A stretch of 64,000 bases of DNA, taken from assembly GCA_016647705.1 (NCBI GenBank), contig CM028335.1, positions 5,534,579-5,598,578 on the forward strand, given 5' to 3'. Made by a program: the position numbers and the translations under genes. Shown here piece after piece: positions 24,581-35,475 of this stretch (position 1 is its first letter; each line of letters begins with the position of its first letter). The notes under the pieces were generated by a model. It saw nothing but the letters and a program-made list of their open reading frames with translations. It did not search any database and was not told the origin of the DNA. This DNA is from Eucommia ulmoides. Its lineage: Eukaryota > Streptophyta > Magnoliopsida > Garryales > Eucommiaceae.

Positions 24581-25338
24581 ATGATAGTAAAGATGATCCA
24601 TTGACATATCAAGATACAGTGGATGATTCTGATAAAGAAAAATGGAAAGAGGCTATGAAACTTGAAATGAAATCTATGTACTCAAATTCAGTTTGGGAAC
24701 TTGTAGATAAACCCCAAGATGTTAGACCTATAGGGTGAAAATGGATCTACAAGAGAAACAAAGAAGCTGATAGGAAAATAGAGACTTTTAATGCTAGGGT
24801 AGTGGCAAAGGGTTATCCCCAAAAAGAGGGAATTGATTATGAAAAGACTTTCTCGCTTGTAGCCATGCTTAAGTCTATTCTCATTCTTTTGTCTATTATT
24901 GCATGTCTTGATTACGAGATATGGCAAATGGATGTCAAGACAGTTTTTCTGAATGGCTATCTTGAAGAAAGTATCTATATGGTGCAAACAGGAGGTTTTG
25001 TTATCAAACGAAATGAGTAAAAGGTTTGCAAGTTGCAAAAGTCTATTTATGGACTTAAGCGAGCCTCGAGGTCATGGAATTTAAGATTTGATGAAGCTAT
25101 CAAATCTTATGGCTTTGATCAAAATGTTGATAAACCTTGTCTACAATTACATCAAAGAAAAGAAAGTGGTCTTCTTAGTTCTTTATGTTGATGATATATT
25201 ACTCATTGGGAATGATGAATGAATATTATCAAATGTAAAGAAATGGCTAGCTAACCAATTTCAAATGAAATATTTGGGAGAGGCAAGTTATGTTCTTGAA
25301 ATTCAAATTATTAGAGATCGCAAGAACAAGCTGTTAGC
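24581..25338 (+). pseudogene. Copia-2 reverse transcriptase, degraded
   Basis: Motifs in order are WKWIYKRN-like sequence with an internal stop (about 24737), AKGYPQKEGIDYEKTFS, WQMDVKTVFLNGYLEE, QKSIYGLKRASRSWN and, after a frameshift near 25160, YVDDILLIGND, so the catalytic aspartate pair is still readable. At least three stops or shifts inactivate it. A solo LTR cuts it at 25339; the rest resumes at 26741. Confidence 0.87.
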
Positions 25339-26735
25339 TGGTAGCGCAAAATTACGTCGCTACTTTTACCATAAGTGTACGAGTCAAGTTTTAGTACAGA
25401 TTGGGAAGAGTAGGGGTTGTCGTATCAATAGGGATTGGATTAGGTTATCATTGAGTACCTCGATTGTCATAACAGGATTTTATCTAGGCGACTTAAATTT
25501 AGGTTTTTATAATAATTATAAACTAAACTAATTATACTAATATACTAGTATGATGTTTATGGAAAAATATTGCCTAGGGATTAACTTCGTTCACTTAAAT
25601 GTGTTAATTTCAATCTAATTTACAGTAACGGCATTCCAATCTATTCGACAATCTAGGTATCGAAAACGCATTCACTACCTTTCCCGAGTGTAGAATGAAT
25701 ATGTGACTTCGCGTCAATGCTGAAGTCCCCTTCGAGCTTCTATACGACACTTAGTCACGTGAGTCTCGTTCCAACCTCACGGATTGCACACTTTCTAATG
25801 CCCTCCCTAGTCATTAGATCGTCGCATTGTGTTTAAACCCTAATCCGAATTCGGGATTACCTCTTCCGAGTGTCAAATCCTGTATTCTCAATATATTATA
25901 ACAAGCATATAAACGTGGAAGAACGGTAAATACAATCGAATAGACAAGAACAACCATTAACAAAACATCGATTTTATACAAACAACATTTCATGAAGTCA
26001 ATCAAGCTCTAGACAATATGTGTTTAGCTATATATGGTCATAGCCCTATATTAAACTAGAAATAAGCTAAACATATTCAAATACCAAAAAGGGTTCAAGA
26101 AATAAAGAAGAAAAGTCGTTATCTGAAGAATGGACAGATCCACGTTCACTAAAACCGCTTTGATCTTGTTCTCTCTTCTTGAATTTGTGATCTCCTCCTT
26201 TGGTATGTCTTGGAGCTCTTAAGAACACTTCCAAAAATGTTACGCAAGTGTTTGGGGAGAAGAGAAAATATTTATAGGATCCAAAATATCAACAAAATAT
26301 CCTAAAATATCTAAATTGTCTAGCACCTGACCGCTGCAGTGGTGGGGAAGTCAGTAGGGTTACTGCCGGATGACCGCTGCAGCAGTGGTTTCATCACTGC
26401 AGCGGTGGATCTCTCTGTATTTTGACCGTTGCAGTTTTGGTTTCACCGCTGCAGCGGTAAAAATATAACAACTTTCTGTACTTTGACCGCTGCAGCAATG
26501 ATTTCACCGCTACAGCAGTGGACTGCAAGTTCTGTACTTTTATCGTTTTGCTCATTTTTCTATTGTTCTTCCATCGACTTGATCGTTTATAAATCGTTTT
26601 TGTCTCTTTTCGTCCCAAACACCTAATTTATACATAAACAAATAAAAATATATTAAAACATATTAAAACGCTATAATAATACTCGAAAACTATCAAAATC
26701 GGCTTGAAAATAAATAGATAAATTACACCTTATCA
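25339..26735 (+). mobile_element. Solo LTR, family shared with 6176-7564
   Basis: Starts tggtagcgc, ends ttatca, with TSD ttagc at 25334-25338 and 26736-26740; excision restores the LLALSQASYID stretch of reverse transcriptase. It shares the string cgtcgctacttttacc, the gtcgtatc and ttaacttcgtt landmarks and the terminal order with the solo LTR at 6176. No coding sequence. Palindromic ACCGCTGCAGCGGT repeats lie at 26325-26525. Confidence 0.82.
26325..26525. repeat. Palindromic ACCGCTGCAGCGGT repeats
   Basis: Six or more near-copies of accgctgcagcggt (with variants such as atcactgcagcggtgg and accgctacagcagtgg) occur within 200 bp, separated by ttgatttc or ctgtactttg spacers. The core is a perfect 14-bp palindrome. 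Confidence 0.85.
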
Positions 26736-26740
26736 TTAGC

Positions 26741-27487
26741 TTTGTCTCAGGCATCATACATTGACGAAGTGTTGATCATATTTGTGATGCAGAACTCCAA
26801 GAAAGGTAATTTACCTTCACGCCATGAAGTTGGTCTTTCTAAGGAGCAATGTCCTAAGACACCTCAAGAGGAAGAAGATATGAGACAGATACTTTATGCA
26901 CCTGCGATAGGAAGTCTAATGTATGTCATGTTGTGTACTAGACCTGACATCTGCTATGATGTGGGTATAGTCAGCTGGTATCAGTCAAATCCAAGTTTTG
27001 AACACTAGGTGGTTGTGAAACACATTCTCAAGTATCTTAAGAGAACGAGAAACTATATGCTTGTACATTCCAGGGGATATTTGATCCCTGTTGGATATAT
27101 TGATTTTTATTTTCAATCAGACATAGATACACGAAAAACCACTTCAGGATCCGTGTTTGTTCTTGGTAGTAGAGTTATAGTGTAGAGAAGTATAAAACAA
27201 GGTTGTATAGCTGATTCCACTATGGAAGTCGAATACGTAACGGCTTGTGAAACTGCAAAGGAAGATATTTGGCTCCGAAAGTTCTCGAAGGATTTGGAAA
27301 TTGTTCCAAATATGGATAAATCGCTCACACTTTAATAAGAGAGATAGTGCATCGAGGAGATGTAGTTGTTTTAAAGATTGTATTAAAAAACAACCTTACT
27401 GACCTATTTACCAAGACTTTACCAGCCAAGAGTTTTGAGGGTCACTTAGAAGGTCTTGGATTGCAAGATATGTCTCATCTACTTTCA
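26741..27487 (+). pseudogene. Copia-2 RNase H and pol C-terminus, degraded
   Basis: Readable segments are YAPAIGSLMYVMLCTRPDICYD, HILKYLKRTRNY, DTRKTTSGSVFVLG, TMEVEYVTACETAKE and KNNLTDLFTKTL, the last being the conserved C-terminus. Stops near 27006 and 27184 and a frameshift near 27335 break it. RNase H removes the RNA strand during cDNA synthesis. Confidence 0.88.
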
Positions 27488-27500
27488 GATAGTGGGATAT
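27488..27500 (+). promoter_or_regulatory. Copia-2 polypurine tract region
   Basis: The purine-rich gatagtgggata lies immediately before the 3' LTR start TGTTAGG, where the plus-strand primer for cDNA synthesis is expected. It is imperfect, with two interrupting T residues. Confidence 0.6.
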
Positions 27501-30334
27501 TGTTAGGATTAGAGCCCTACAAGCATATGATCTTGTATTTATTGTTGAATAATAATTAAATATATAAAGACACATTTTTCGTTTGCATATGTTTTTAGTA
27601 ATATTTTAAATATCGTTGAAAACTCCTTGATTATTTCGCCATCTTAAACTTAATATGTAATTGTTACATACGTGAGAATTAATTTTAAGAGTAATAATCT
27701 AAATTGTCCGTAATTGATAATTAAAGTTTGGAATTTTTGATTAATTGAAATTATTAGTGTGGTCCATGACCATTGAGGATGGAACGATCTTATCCGAACT
27801 GTTAATATAGAGACATTAGAAATAGAGGTACTTTATATAATATGATTATATAGGACTAGGACAGATGAATTTGAAATCTCTAATAATCTCCTTTAATAAA
27901 AGAGAATGCAAATTTATCATTATGATAATCATATATTGAACTGTCTTAATCATGAACAATTAATAGACTCTTATTTGTGACGTTGTGTCTTTTGACTAAT
28001 TCGATAAAGATTCACAGTTTGAATTGAATTCCTATTATATTGGAGACATGGTGAAACAAGTGGTTGGGAGTATTAATCATAGATACGGAATCCATTTATT
28101 CTAATCGGAGGTTATAAAATAGTTCTCTTGCGTAATGATTTGGGTCTTTAACAAAGAGCGCTCGATTTATGATTAGATCATAAATAAATTATTCATTATA
28201 GGATCATAGGTAAACAAGGTTAAAGATGTAATTGGAGAAGACAATGAATTTTAAACCTAACTTTAATTATAAACTATTTTTTGAGAATTGATCTACATGT
28301 AATGATTATATCAAATGAGTTATTCTTTGAGTAATTAATTGTATAATTTCAAGAGTGCAATTTGAGATTTTTAGTAGAGAATCTTGAAATTAATAAATTA
28401 GATTTATTAATTAAAGAGTTTGATTTATGGTCAAATTTATTGGAGCTTGAATTATGGATCCATGGGTCCCCAAATTTGCTTCATAAATACTAAATTGACC
28501 AAAGAGTATTTTGAGTTTTATAATTAATTTAGAATTAATTATATTACATGGAAAAATATTTCATACTTGACATTTAATATTATGACAAGTGTTGTCTAGA
28601 TAAATCCATTAATTAATTTGAAATTAATTAAACATTAAATAATTAGATTATTTAATTTAAAGAATTGGATTTGATTTGGTTTTGTTTACAAAATTTAAAG
28701 ATATCACATGGGTTGGTTTTTTACTTTCGGTGGAAAGAAATCAAAACAAGTACTAAACAAACAAAAGAAACATGTTGTGATGTTTTTTTTTTTTTGTTTT
28801 TGTCAAAAGACAAATAATTGTTATTTTGTTTTGTTTTGTTTTTTTATCAAAAAGCAAATAGTAGTTATTTTGTTTTGTTTTATTTTTATCAAAAGACAAA
28901 TAATATGTAAGATCCCGATTTCGAACGTACATCAATTTAGTTGCATATAGAGCATTTAGAAAAATTAGGGATAAAAATGTGCAAATTAAATATTCAAATT
29001 AAAAATTTAGGGGTCAATTTGCAAATTTAGAAACATTCAATCAAAACTTTGGGAGGTAAATTGACATTTAACTTCTTACTTAAAAAGTTTAAGGGGTGAA
29101 ATTACAAATGAAGAAAATCATAAATGATGAATTTGGATTAAAATAAAGATTTAAAGAATTAGGGGGAGAAAAGAGCAATTTAATAAAAAGATTTTTAAAA
29201 CACATATAGATATGCACATATGTTCGTGCGTGTGTGCCTTGAGAACCGGAGACAGAGCAGAGAGAGATCGGTGACGTGGCAATCAAACGATCAAGCTCAA
29301 TCCACTAATTACATGCATATATATGCATCAAGGTAGTTGTGATTAGGAATTGCAAGAGAACAATCGAGAAAAAAGCTCAGAAAATCATAGAGAGAGAGGA
29401 GAAGGTTCGGGATGGTGGATTCAGTTTGTCGCTGTTTCTTCGGCGTGGGTGTGTGAGCGTCGTCGTCATTGTCTTTCCGATGACTGTGTGTGGATGTGTG
29501 TCACTGTGGGTGGGTGTGTAGATGATCGGATGAGTATGTGTGTGTGTGTTGGTGGAATCCAAACGAAAAACAGAAAAGAGAGAGAGGAGTCGGTTGTCGT
29601 GGGGGGTGTCGCCGGTGAGATGGTGTGGGAGTCGTCAACGGTGATCGACGTGCGTGTATGTGTGTGTTGTCGGTTGGTCGTGGACGATGTGTGTGTGATT
29701 GTAGACTGCGTGTGTATGTCATCGTCGGCAAAGGTCGTTCAGTCCGGTGGTGCATGGGGTGTCGATCGCCGGCGCTGGGGGTATGATCGGTGATAGTATG
29801 GGAGTGTGTATTCTATCAATGGTAACTGTGCATGCGCGCGCGCGCGCGTGTGTGTGTATGTTAGTTCAGACGTGTGTGTGTTCGTTGATTTTGCGTGTGT
29901 GTAGGTTGACGGGAGCTAGCAGGGTCGTGTCGTGTGATCGTTGTGGGTGTGTGTTTGTGTGTAATCGTTGCCGCTTGGCTCGATTGTGCATGTGTGGTTT
30001 CTGTTCGATCTGACGGTGGTGGTCGGTCGTGGGTGTGTGTGTGTGTGTCGTCACTGCTGTGTGTGTATGTGTGTGTGATTAGTATGTGGTCGCCGACGGT
30101 CGGTAAGGGTGTGGGAGCGTATGTACAGACGGTTGCAGTGGGGAGAAGTGGTTGGTGTCGATCGGTTGGCCGAGGTGAGTGGGAAATAGTGAGGGAGAAG
30201 TGTCGACGGTTGAAATAAAACAGAGACCAAAACAGAAACGGCTGACGGTGTAAACATGGGGCATCGGCTGAACTCAAACCGAAGCAGGAGCAGAAGAGAA
30301 AGTGTGTGTGGGTGGGTGTCGGCTGAAAACCCAG

Positions 30335-30367
<33 letters not shown>

Positions 30368-30904
30368 AATACACACAAACAACCCCAACAAAAATCCATC
30401 TCGCAGCCGACGGACAATTCGGAACAGGTAAAAATCTAATCTAAATTGATTATTTTTGTCCTTAAATTAAATTATTAGCATTAACGGTTTTGCAAACGTA
30501 ATAGTAATCATCGTAATCGTAATAATACGTTATGAATCACAAATTTAAATAAATGGGTACAGTAATTTTAAACGGAGCGAAATTAACCAAATAATAATTT
30601 TACATAAAATATTAATTTAGACTCTGTCACTATTAGGTTCGCAGGCTCCGGAGTAACGCTAGAGTGTAGTCGGTAAAAACTGTTCGGAGCGGGTAGCCTG
30701 GTGAGTGTACTGTCTTCTAGTAAATCTATTTTCGTATATATATATATGATGAAAAATGTGTTTATTTAAAAATGGACGACTTTATAACTTATATGGATCA
30801 AGCGATTTTGGTTGGTTGTGGAATTGTGGAAATTTGGATTTCGTTGGTTTTAAAAGAAGATGAAAAAAATCATATTTAAATTAAATCAGTTTTGGAAGAT
30901 AGAG

Positions 30905-31090
30905 GTTGATGTTATTAATTTGACGATGTTGTTGATTAGACGACGCTATTGATTCGTAATTTAACGATGATGTTATTGATTTGACGATGTTATTGACTTC
31001 ACGATACTATAATATTTATCTGTTTCGGTAGAGTGATGATTATCTACTTTGACAGAGTGATGGATTATCTGTTTCGGCAGAGTAATGGGT
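30905..31090. repeat. Minisatellite with ttgacgatgttattga and tttcggcagagtgatg units
   Basis: A first set of about four units of ttgacgatgttattga is followed by about three units of gattatctgtttcggcagagtgatg. It directly precedes the gtccgttaggaaggc landmark, the same slot occupied by unrelated repeats in the sister LTRs. Confidence 0.8.
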
Positions 31091-31440
31091 GTCCGTTAGG
31101 AAGGCAAATCCTACGGGTAGTACTGTACCATTGCAACTCCCGATCGTGAGATTAAAACGATCACATGGCTAGCCAGGGTGTAATGTGGTGTGGTGTGATA
31201 TGGTATGATTTGATGTGGTGTAGTGTAGTGTCGTATATGGTGATTGGGATGAGTATATTTATACATATTCTTTTATACTGGATTGGTATGTTATGATTTC
31301 ATTATACTGTACGGTTAATTGAATTATTCTGATTGATTTTCATTGTTTAGTTGGGATACTATACATATATATATATATATATATGCATCAATTTTGTGGT
31401 GACAAGAAAAAAGTGTTTTCCTTGTGGTATAAGACATTTA

Positions 31441-31480
31441 CGGCATGTTTGGTTGGATGGAATCGAGGGCGGAATGGAAT
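31441..31480. repeat. Harbinger left terminal inverted repeat
   Basis: CGGCATGTTTGGTTGGATGG pairs with the right end (35716-35756), reading CGGCATGTTTGGTTGGACGG on the other strand. The outer 17 bases are identical and the following GGAATGG-rich part is similar but interrupted. Confidence 0.9.
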
Positions 31481-31859
31481 CGCATTCCGCCCTCGATTCC
31501 TATTCCGTTGTTTGGTTGCCCAATGGAATCATTTATGTGATTCCGTTGGAATGAAATGGGCTGGAATGGCATTCCGTTTCAGACAGGCCGGAATGAAGTT
31601 TAGCACATTGGAATCAATATTTGAAATTACACATTTGCCCCTGCAGTAATCCTTCGGCACTTTAAACAGCCCGATCAGTCGAGAGAGCTAGGGCATCCAT
31701 CCATCGCGCATCGTCTTCTCCGCAGAGCAGCCCATGGCGTTGCGTGGTTTATCTTGTAGCAGAGCAGCCGCGTGATCCATCTTCTCTCATCGCAGCTTCT
31801 CGCAACGCATCTTCCAGATTCGATCGGCCTCAGATCAAAATCAATCGAAAACCCTAGCT

Positions 31860-32438
31860 CAGCCACTCGTCAGATTTCAAAGCTGCAACTCTCGGATCGT
31901 CTTTTGGATCGGCCATAGGTACGCGTATTTATGTTTGATTTCGTTTACAGTTTGCTCGTGATCTATTTAGCTCAGCCGCTCCTCAGATTGTTTACAGTTC
32001 TTGATTTCGTTCATGTTTGCTCGTGATCGATTTAGTGATAAATCGTTTCGTTCGTATTTGGACCTGAGATTCGTCATAATGTTTCGATTTTATGCTTCTT
32101 TTGATCGATTGGCTTGAATAGATCCATGTAGTGCACCATTTTTCTGTTTCTACTTCAATCGATTCGTCAGGTTGTTTCGTTCTTCAATCGCACCTTTGAT
32201 CTTTCCCCATTTTTCTGTTTCTACTTCTAATTCTGTTTCTGTTAATGGCGTTTTTCAAAAATGAAAACATGTTTGGTAGCAAAGAGTCTAGCTACATTGG
32301 TGTTCATCACTGGTGTTCATCACTGCTGTGTACATATGCATATGTTATATTTCTGATGTGTTTGTATTTCTGATTCAACAAACAGATTATTGAAGGGTTC
32401 ATTTGTTTTATTTGTTTTGTTAATTTTCATATGCAGTA
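31860..32438 (+). promoter_or_regulatory. Harbinger transposase leader with probable 5' UTR intron
   Basis: A possible donor at 31918 (catag|gtacgcg) and a clear acceptor tttcatatgcag just before the transposase ATG suggest a 5' UTR intron of about 520 bp. Pyrimidine-rich sequence with repeated tgatcgattt motifs fills it. No TATA box is certain. Confidence 0.4.
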
Positions 32439-33822
32439 ATGGCCAACACAAATTTGGTAGCTATATACATGCATTGGTTACACACAATGCATATTGCTTA
32501 TTGGTTTCTACAAATGATGATGATTACTGTTATACAAATACAACGACGAAAAATTACTTTATCAAGACGAAGATATGTTCTTGATTTTCAAAAAAATAGA
32601 AAGAATTTGTTGGAACGTGTCTATGAAAGCGATGGTAATTGTATGAGTTTACTTAGAATGGATCGACGTGCTTTTACCATTTTATGTAATAGACTTGTAG
32701 AAGTAGGTTTAAGATCGAGTAAACATTTATTAGTGGATGAACAAGTAGCAATGTTTCTGGAAATTCTAGCGCATCATGTAAAGAATCGAGTCATACAAAG
32801 GGACTTTAAAAGGTCTGCTGAGACAATTAGTAGATATTTTCATGATGTGCTCCATGCGGTAATACGATTGCAACAAGAATTACTGAAAACGCCTGAGCCT
32901 GTACCTCAAGACTCGACTGATTGGAGATGGAAGTGGTTCAAGGTATAATATTTTTTCTTATTTAAATATAACTAAGATAAAAGATAATTTATCGATATTT
33001 TTTTTAAATATAGTATTTTGATGAAATTCACTTTACTTGTCCATAGAATTGTGTCGGTGCTTTAGATGGGACATACATCAAGGTACGAGTACCTTTAGTA
33101 GATAGACCTAGATACCGCAATCGAAAGGGGGAACTTGCCACAAACGTATTAGCCGTCTGCTCTCAAGATGAGCAATTTATATATGTTCTACCGGGATGGG
33201 AAGGATCTGCTGCTGATGGTAGAGTTCTTAGAGATGCATTGAGTAGGAGGAATGGTTTGAGAGTCCCAAATGGTAAGTGAGGATAATAGACAATATATAT
33301 GCAAATTAATTTGATATAACTTATTAAATTTAGTTTAATATTTTTATTTTATACCATATAGGTTGCTATTATCTTGTTGATGCTGGGTACACAAATTGTG
33401 AAGGGTTTCTTGCTCCCTATCGTGGCCAACGTTACCATCTTAATGAGTGGAGAGAAGGACACCAACCACGCACCCCAGAAGAGTTTTTTAATATGAAACA
33501 TGCAAGTGCTAGGAATGTCATTGAACGATGTTTTGGTTTTCTCAAAATGAGATGGGGAATACTTAGAAGTCCTTCTTTCTATCCAGTGAAGACCCAAAAC
33601 CGAATAATCATAGCATGTTGTTTGCTCCACAATTTTATTAGACAAGTTATGGAAACAGATCCGATTGAGTATTTAATTAACCAATCTCAAGGACAAGGGC
33701 AAGGACATACAGAAGGTGAATCAACTCAAGTCATCGAGACATCTAGTGAATGGAATACTTGGCGAACAAACCTTGCTAATGAAATGTATAATGAATGGAG
33801 AGAAAGTAGACGAGTTGTGTAG
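32439..33822 (+). CDS. PIF/Harbinger DDE transposase (396 aa, three exons, open)
   Basis: The transposase cuts and joins the element ends. Exons 32439-32942, 33047-33272 and 33362-33822 have GT-AG junctions and total 1,191 bp including the TAG stop, in one frame. The catalytic triad is visible: D175 in GALDGTYIKV, D225 in GSAADGRVL and E298 in RNVIERCFGFLK. The family signature YYLVDAGY lies at 246-253. The N-terminus (about residues 50-150) has the helical LLRMDRRAF and LRSSKHLLVDEQVAMFL segments usual for the family. Length is normal for PIF/Harbinger. The ATG is three bases past a splice acceptor, which supports this start. The Myb-like partner is encoded 238 bp downstream on the same strand. 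No inactivating change is seen. Confidence 0.92.
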
Positions 33823-34059
33823 GAATTGTTTTCAAGTTTTCGAAGTTGTAGTTCTATATTTTAAATGTTAGACGATTTTCATTATGTCTTGGATCTAAAA
33901 ATGTTGGACATTGCATTCTTGTTGTGGTTCATGTTTTAAATATCAAATATTTTCATTATGACTTGTATCTAAAAATGTTGAACATTGCATTTTTGTTGTG
34001 GTTCATGTTTTAAATATCAAATATTTTTATATTGCTATAACTTTTTAATGTATATTAGG

Positions 34060-35049
34060 ATGTCGTCTTTGCCACAAGCCAGAGGTCCTGGTAGAAATAA
34101 GAGAAAGTGGAGTCTTGAAGAAGATGATAAGCTTGTTGAGTGCTTGCTTGAGTTGCATAACAGTGGATCTTTTCAAGCCGATAATGGTTTTAAATCCGGT
34201 GCATTCACTGAGATAGAAGCAAAACTTCAGTCTAAGTTGCCTGGATGTGGTCTAAAGGCAAGGCCACATATTGAATCAAGGATAAAGACATTGAAAGCCA
34301 GGTTTGCTGTTGTATACGATTTGTTGTCTGGGCAAAATACAAGTGGTTTCGGATGGGATCCTATTAAAAAGTGTGTTACAGCAGAAAAAACCAGTTTGGG
34401 ATGCCTATTGTGCGGTAAACTAATTTTAATATCGCATTTCTTATTTTATTTAAAAAGTATGATGCCTATTATGTGCAAATTTACATAAAATTGTCTTAGT
34501 TAATTAAATGAATTTCTAAAATTGTAGGTTCACAAAGATGCTGAAAAGGTTAGGGATACGCCATTTCCATTATATGAAGATTTGAGCATTATTTTTGGAA
34601 AAGATAGAGCCACTGGAAGAGATGTTGAGGCTCCGGCAGATGTGGTAGAGGAGCTTGAAAGAGATGGACCTCATGGATTTGGTAATTACGAAGGTTCAGA
34701 ATCTTTTTCTTTGGAAGAAGGTTCAAGTGGTACCTCTAAATCGAAAAAGAGAAAGAGTGGATTTTCTGAGGATGCACTAATAGATGGGATGAAAGAGGCG
34801 TCCCAAGTTGTCGCTGCACAAATTAAAGAGTCTACAAATCTTTTGAGCCAAGCTGTGGGATTTGATTTGATTGAGAAGCAAACAAAGATTAATGGGGAGC
34901 TACAGAAGCTTGTTGGGCTCACAGATGTTGATAAGTACAAAGCCGGTTATATAATATGTGGTAGTCCTTTCACAACCAATCTTTTCCTCTCCCTTGGTGA
35001 CGATGAAAAGGAAAAGTGGGTGAAGTTACTTCTAAATGGAAGCTTATGA
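34060..35049 (+). pseudogene. Harbinger Myb/SANT-like partner protein with a 1-bp frameshift
   Basis: In Harbinger systems this protein binds the element ends and brings the transposase to them. Exon 1 (34060-34414) starts at ATG 34060 and has a Myb/SANT-like domain (KRKWSLEEDDKLVECLLEL, then GWDPIKKCVTAEK). Exon 2 (34528-35049) continues with FGKDRATG, a Ser/Lys-rich linker SKSKKRKSG and a C-terminal helical part, ending at TGA 35049. In exon 1 the A-run at 34385-34390 has six A residues where the family frame needs five, so the last 24 bases of the exon are out of frame. This could be a real mutation or a homopolymer error in the assembly. No other break is seen. Confidence 0.85.
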
Positions 35050-35439
35050 TATGTTTTTCTTGGTTGATTGTTTGGTTAAGGAAATGTTAATGCTTTTTGT
35101 ATGGTTGAAATATTTTGGAGACAATATGGTGAACTTAAAATAGGTGGTTTTAGTATTTGTTTAATATTTTGGAGACTATGATGACAACATTGGTGATTGG
35201 AATGAATTTGTTTAGTATTTGGTTCATCTCTTTTATTTATTTTACAAGTTTTTATGCAGATTAAAAAGTAGCAATTGTGTATTATTTATTTATTTGTTTG
35301 TTTGGCTTGAATGGTAATTTTTAGTTGATAATTTTTTTTTTCAAAAAATTGTAATTGTGTATGTTAAAAAATAGTACATATTGAATATTTTTCATATATG
35401 ATATTACTAATATTTTATAATTATTATTTTAAAGTAATT

Positions 35440-35475
<36 letters not shown>

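Noticed and set aside
24688-25038. 116-aa minus-strand frame
   Set aside because: Antisense to Copia-2 reverse transcriptase.
29350-30444. Overlapping open frames on both strands (up to 176 aa)
   Set aside because: Low-complexity TG/CA and poly-A composition inside a solo LTR gives long frames by chance.
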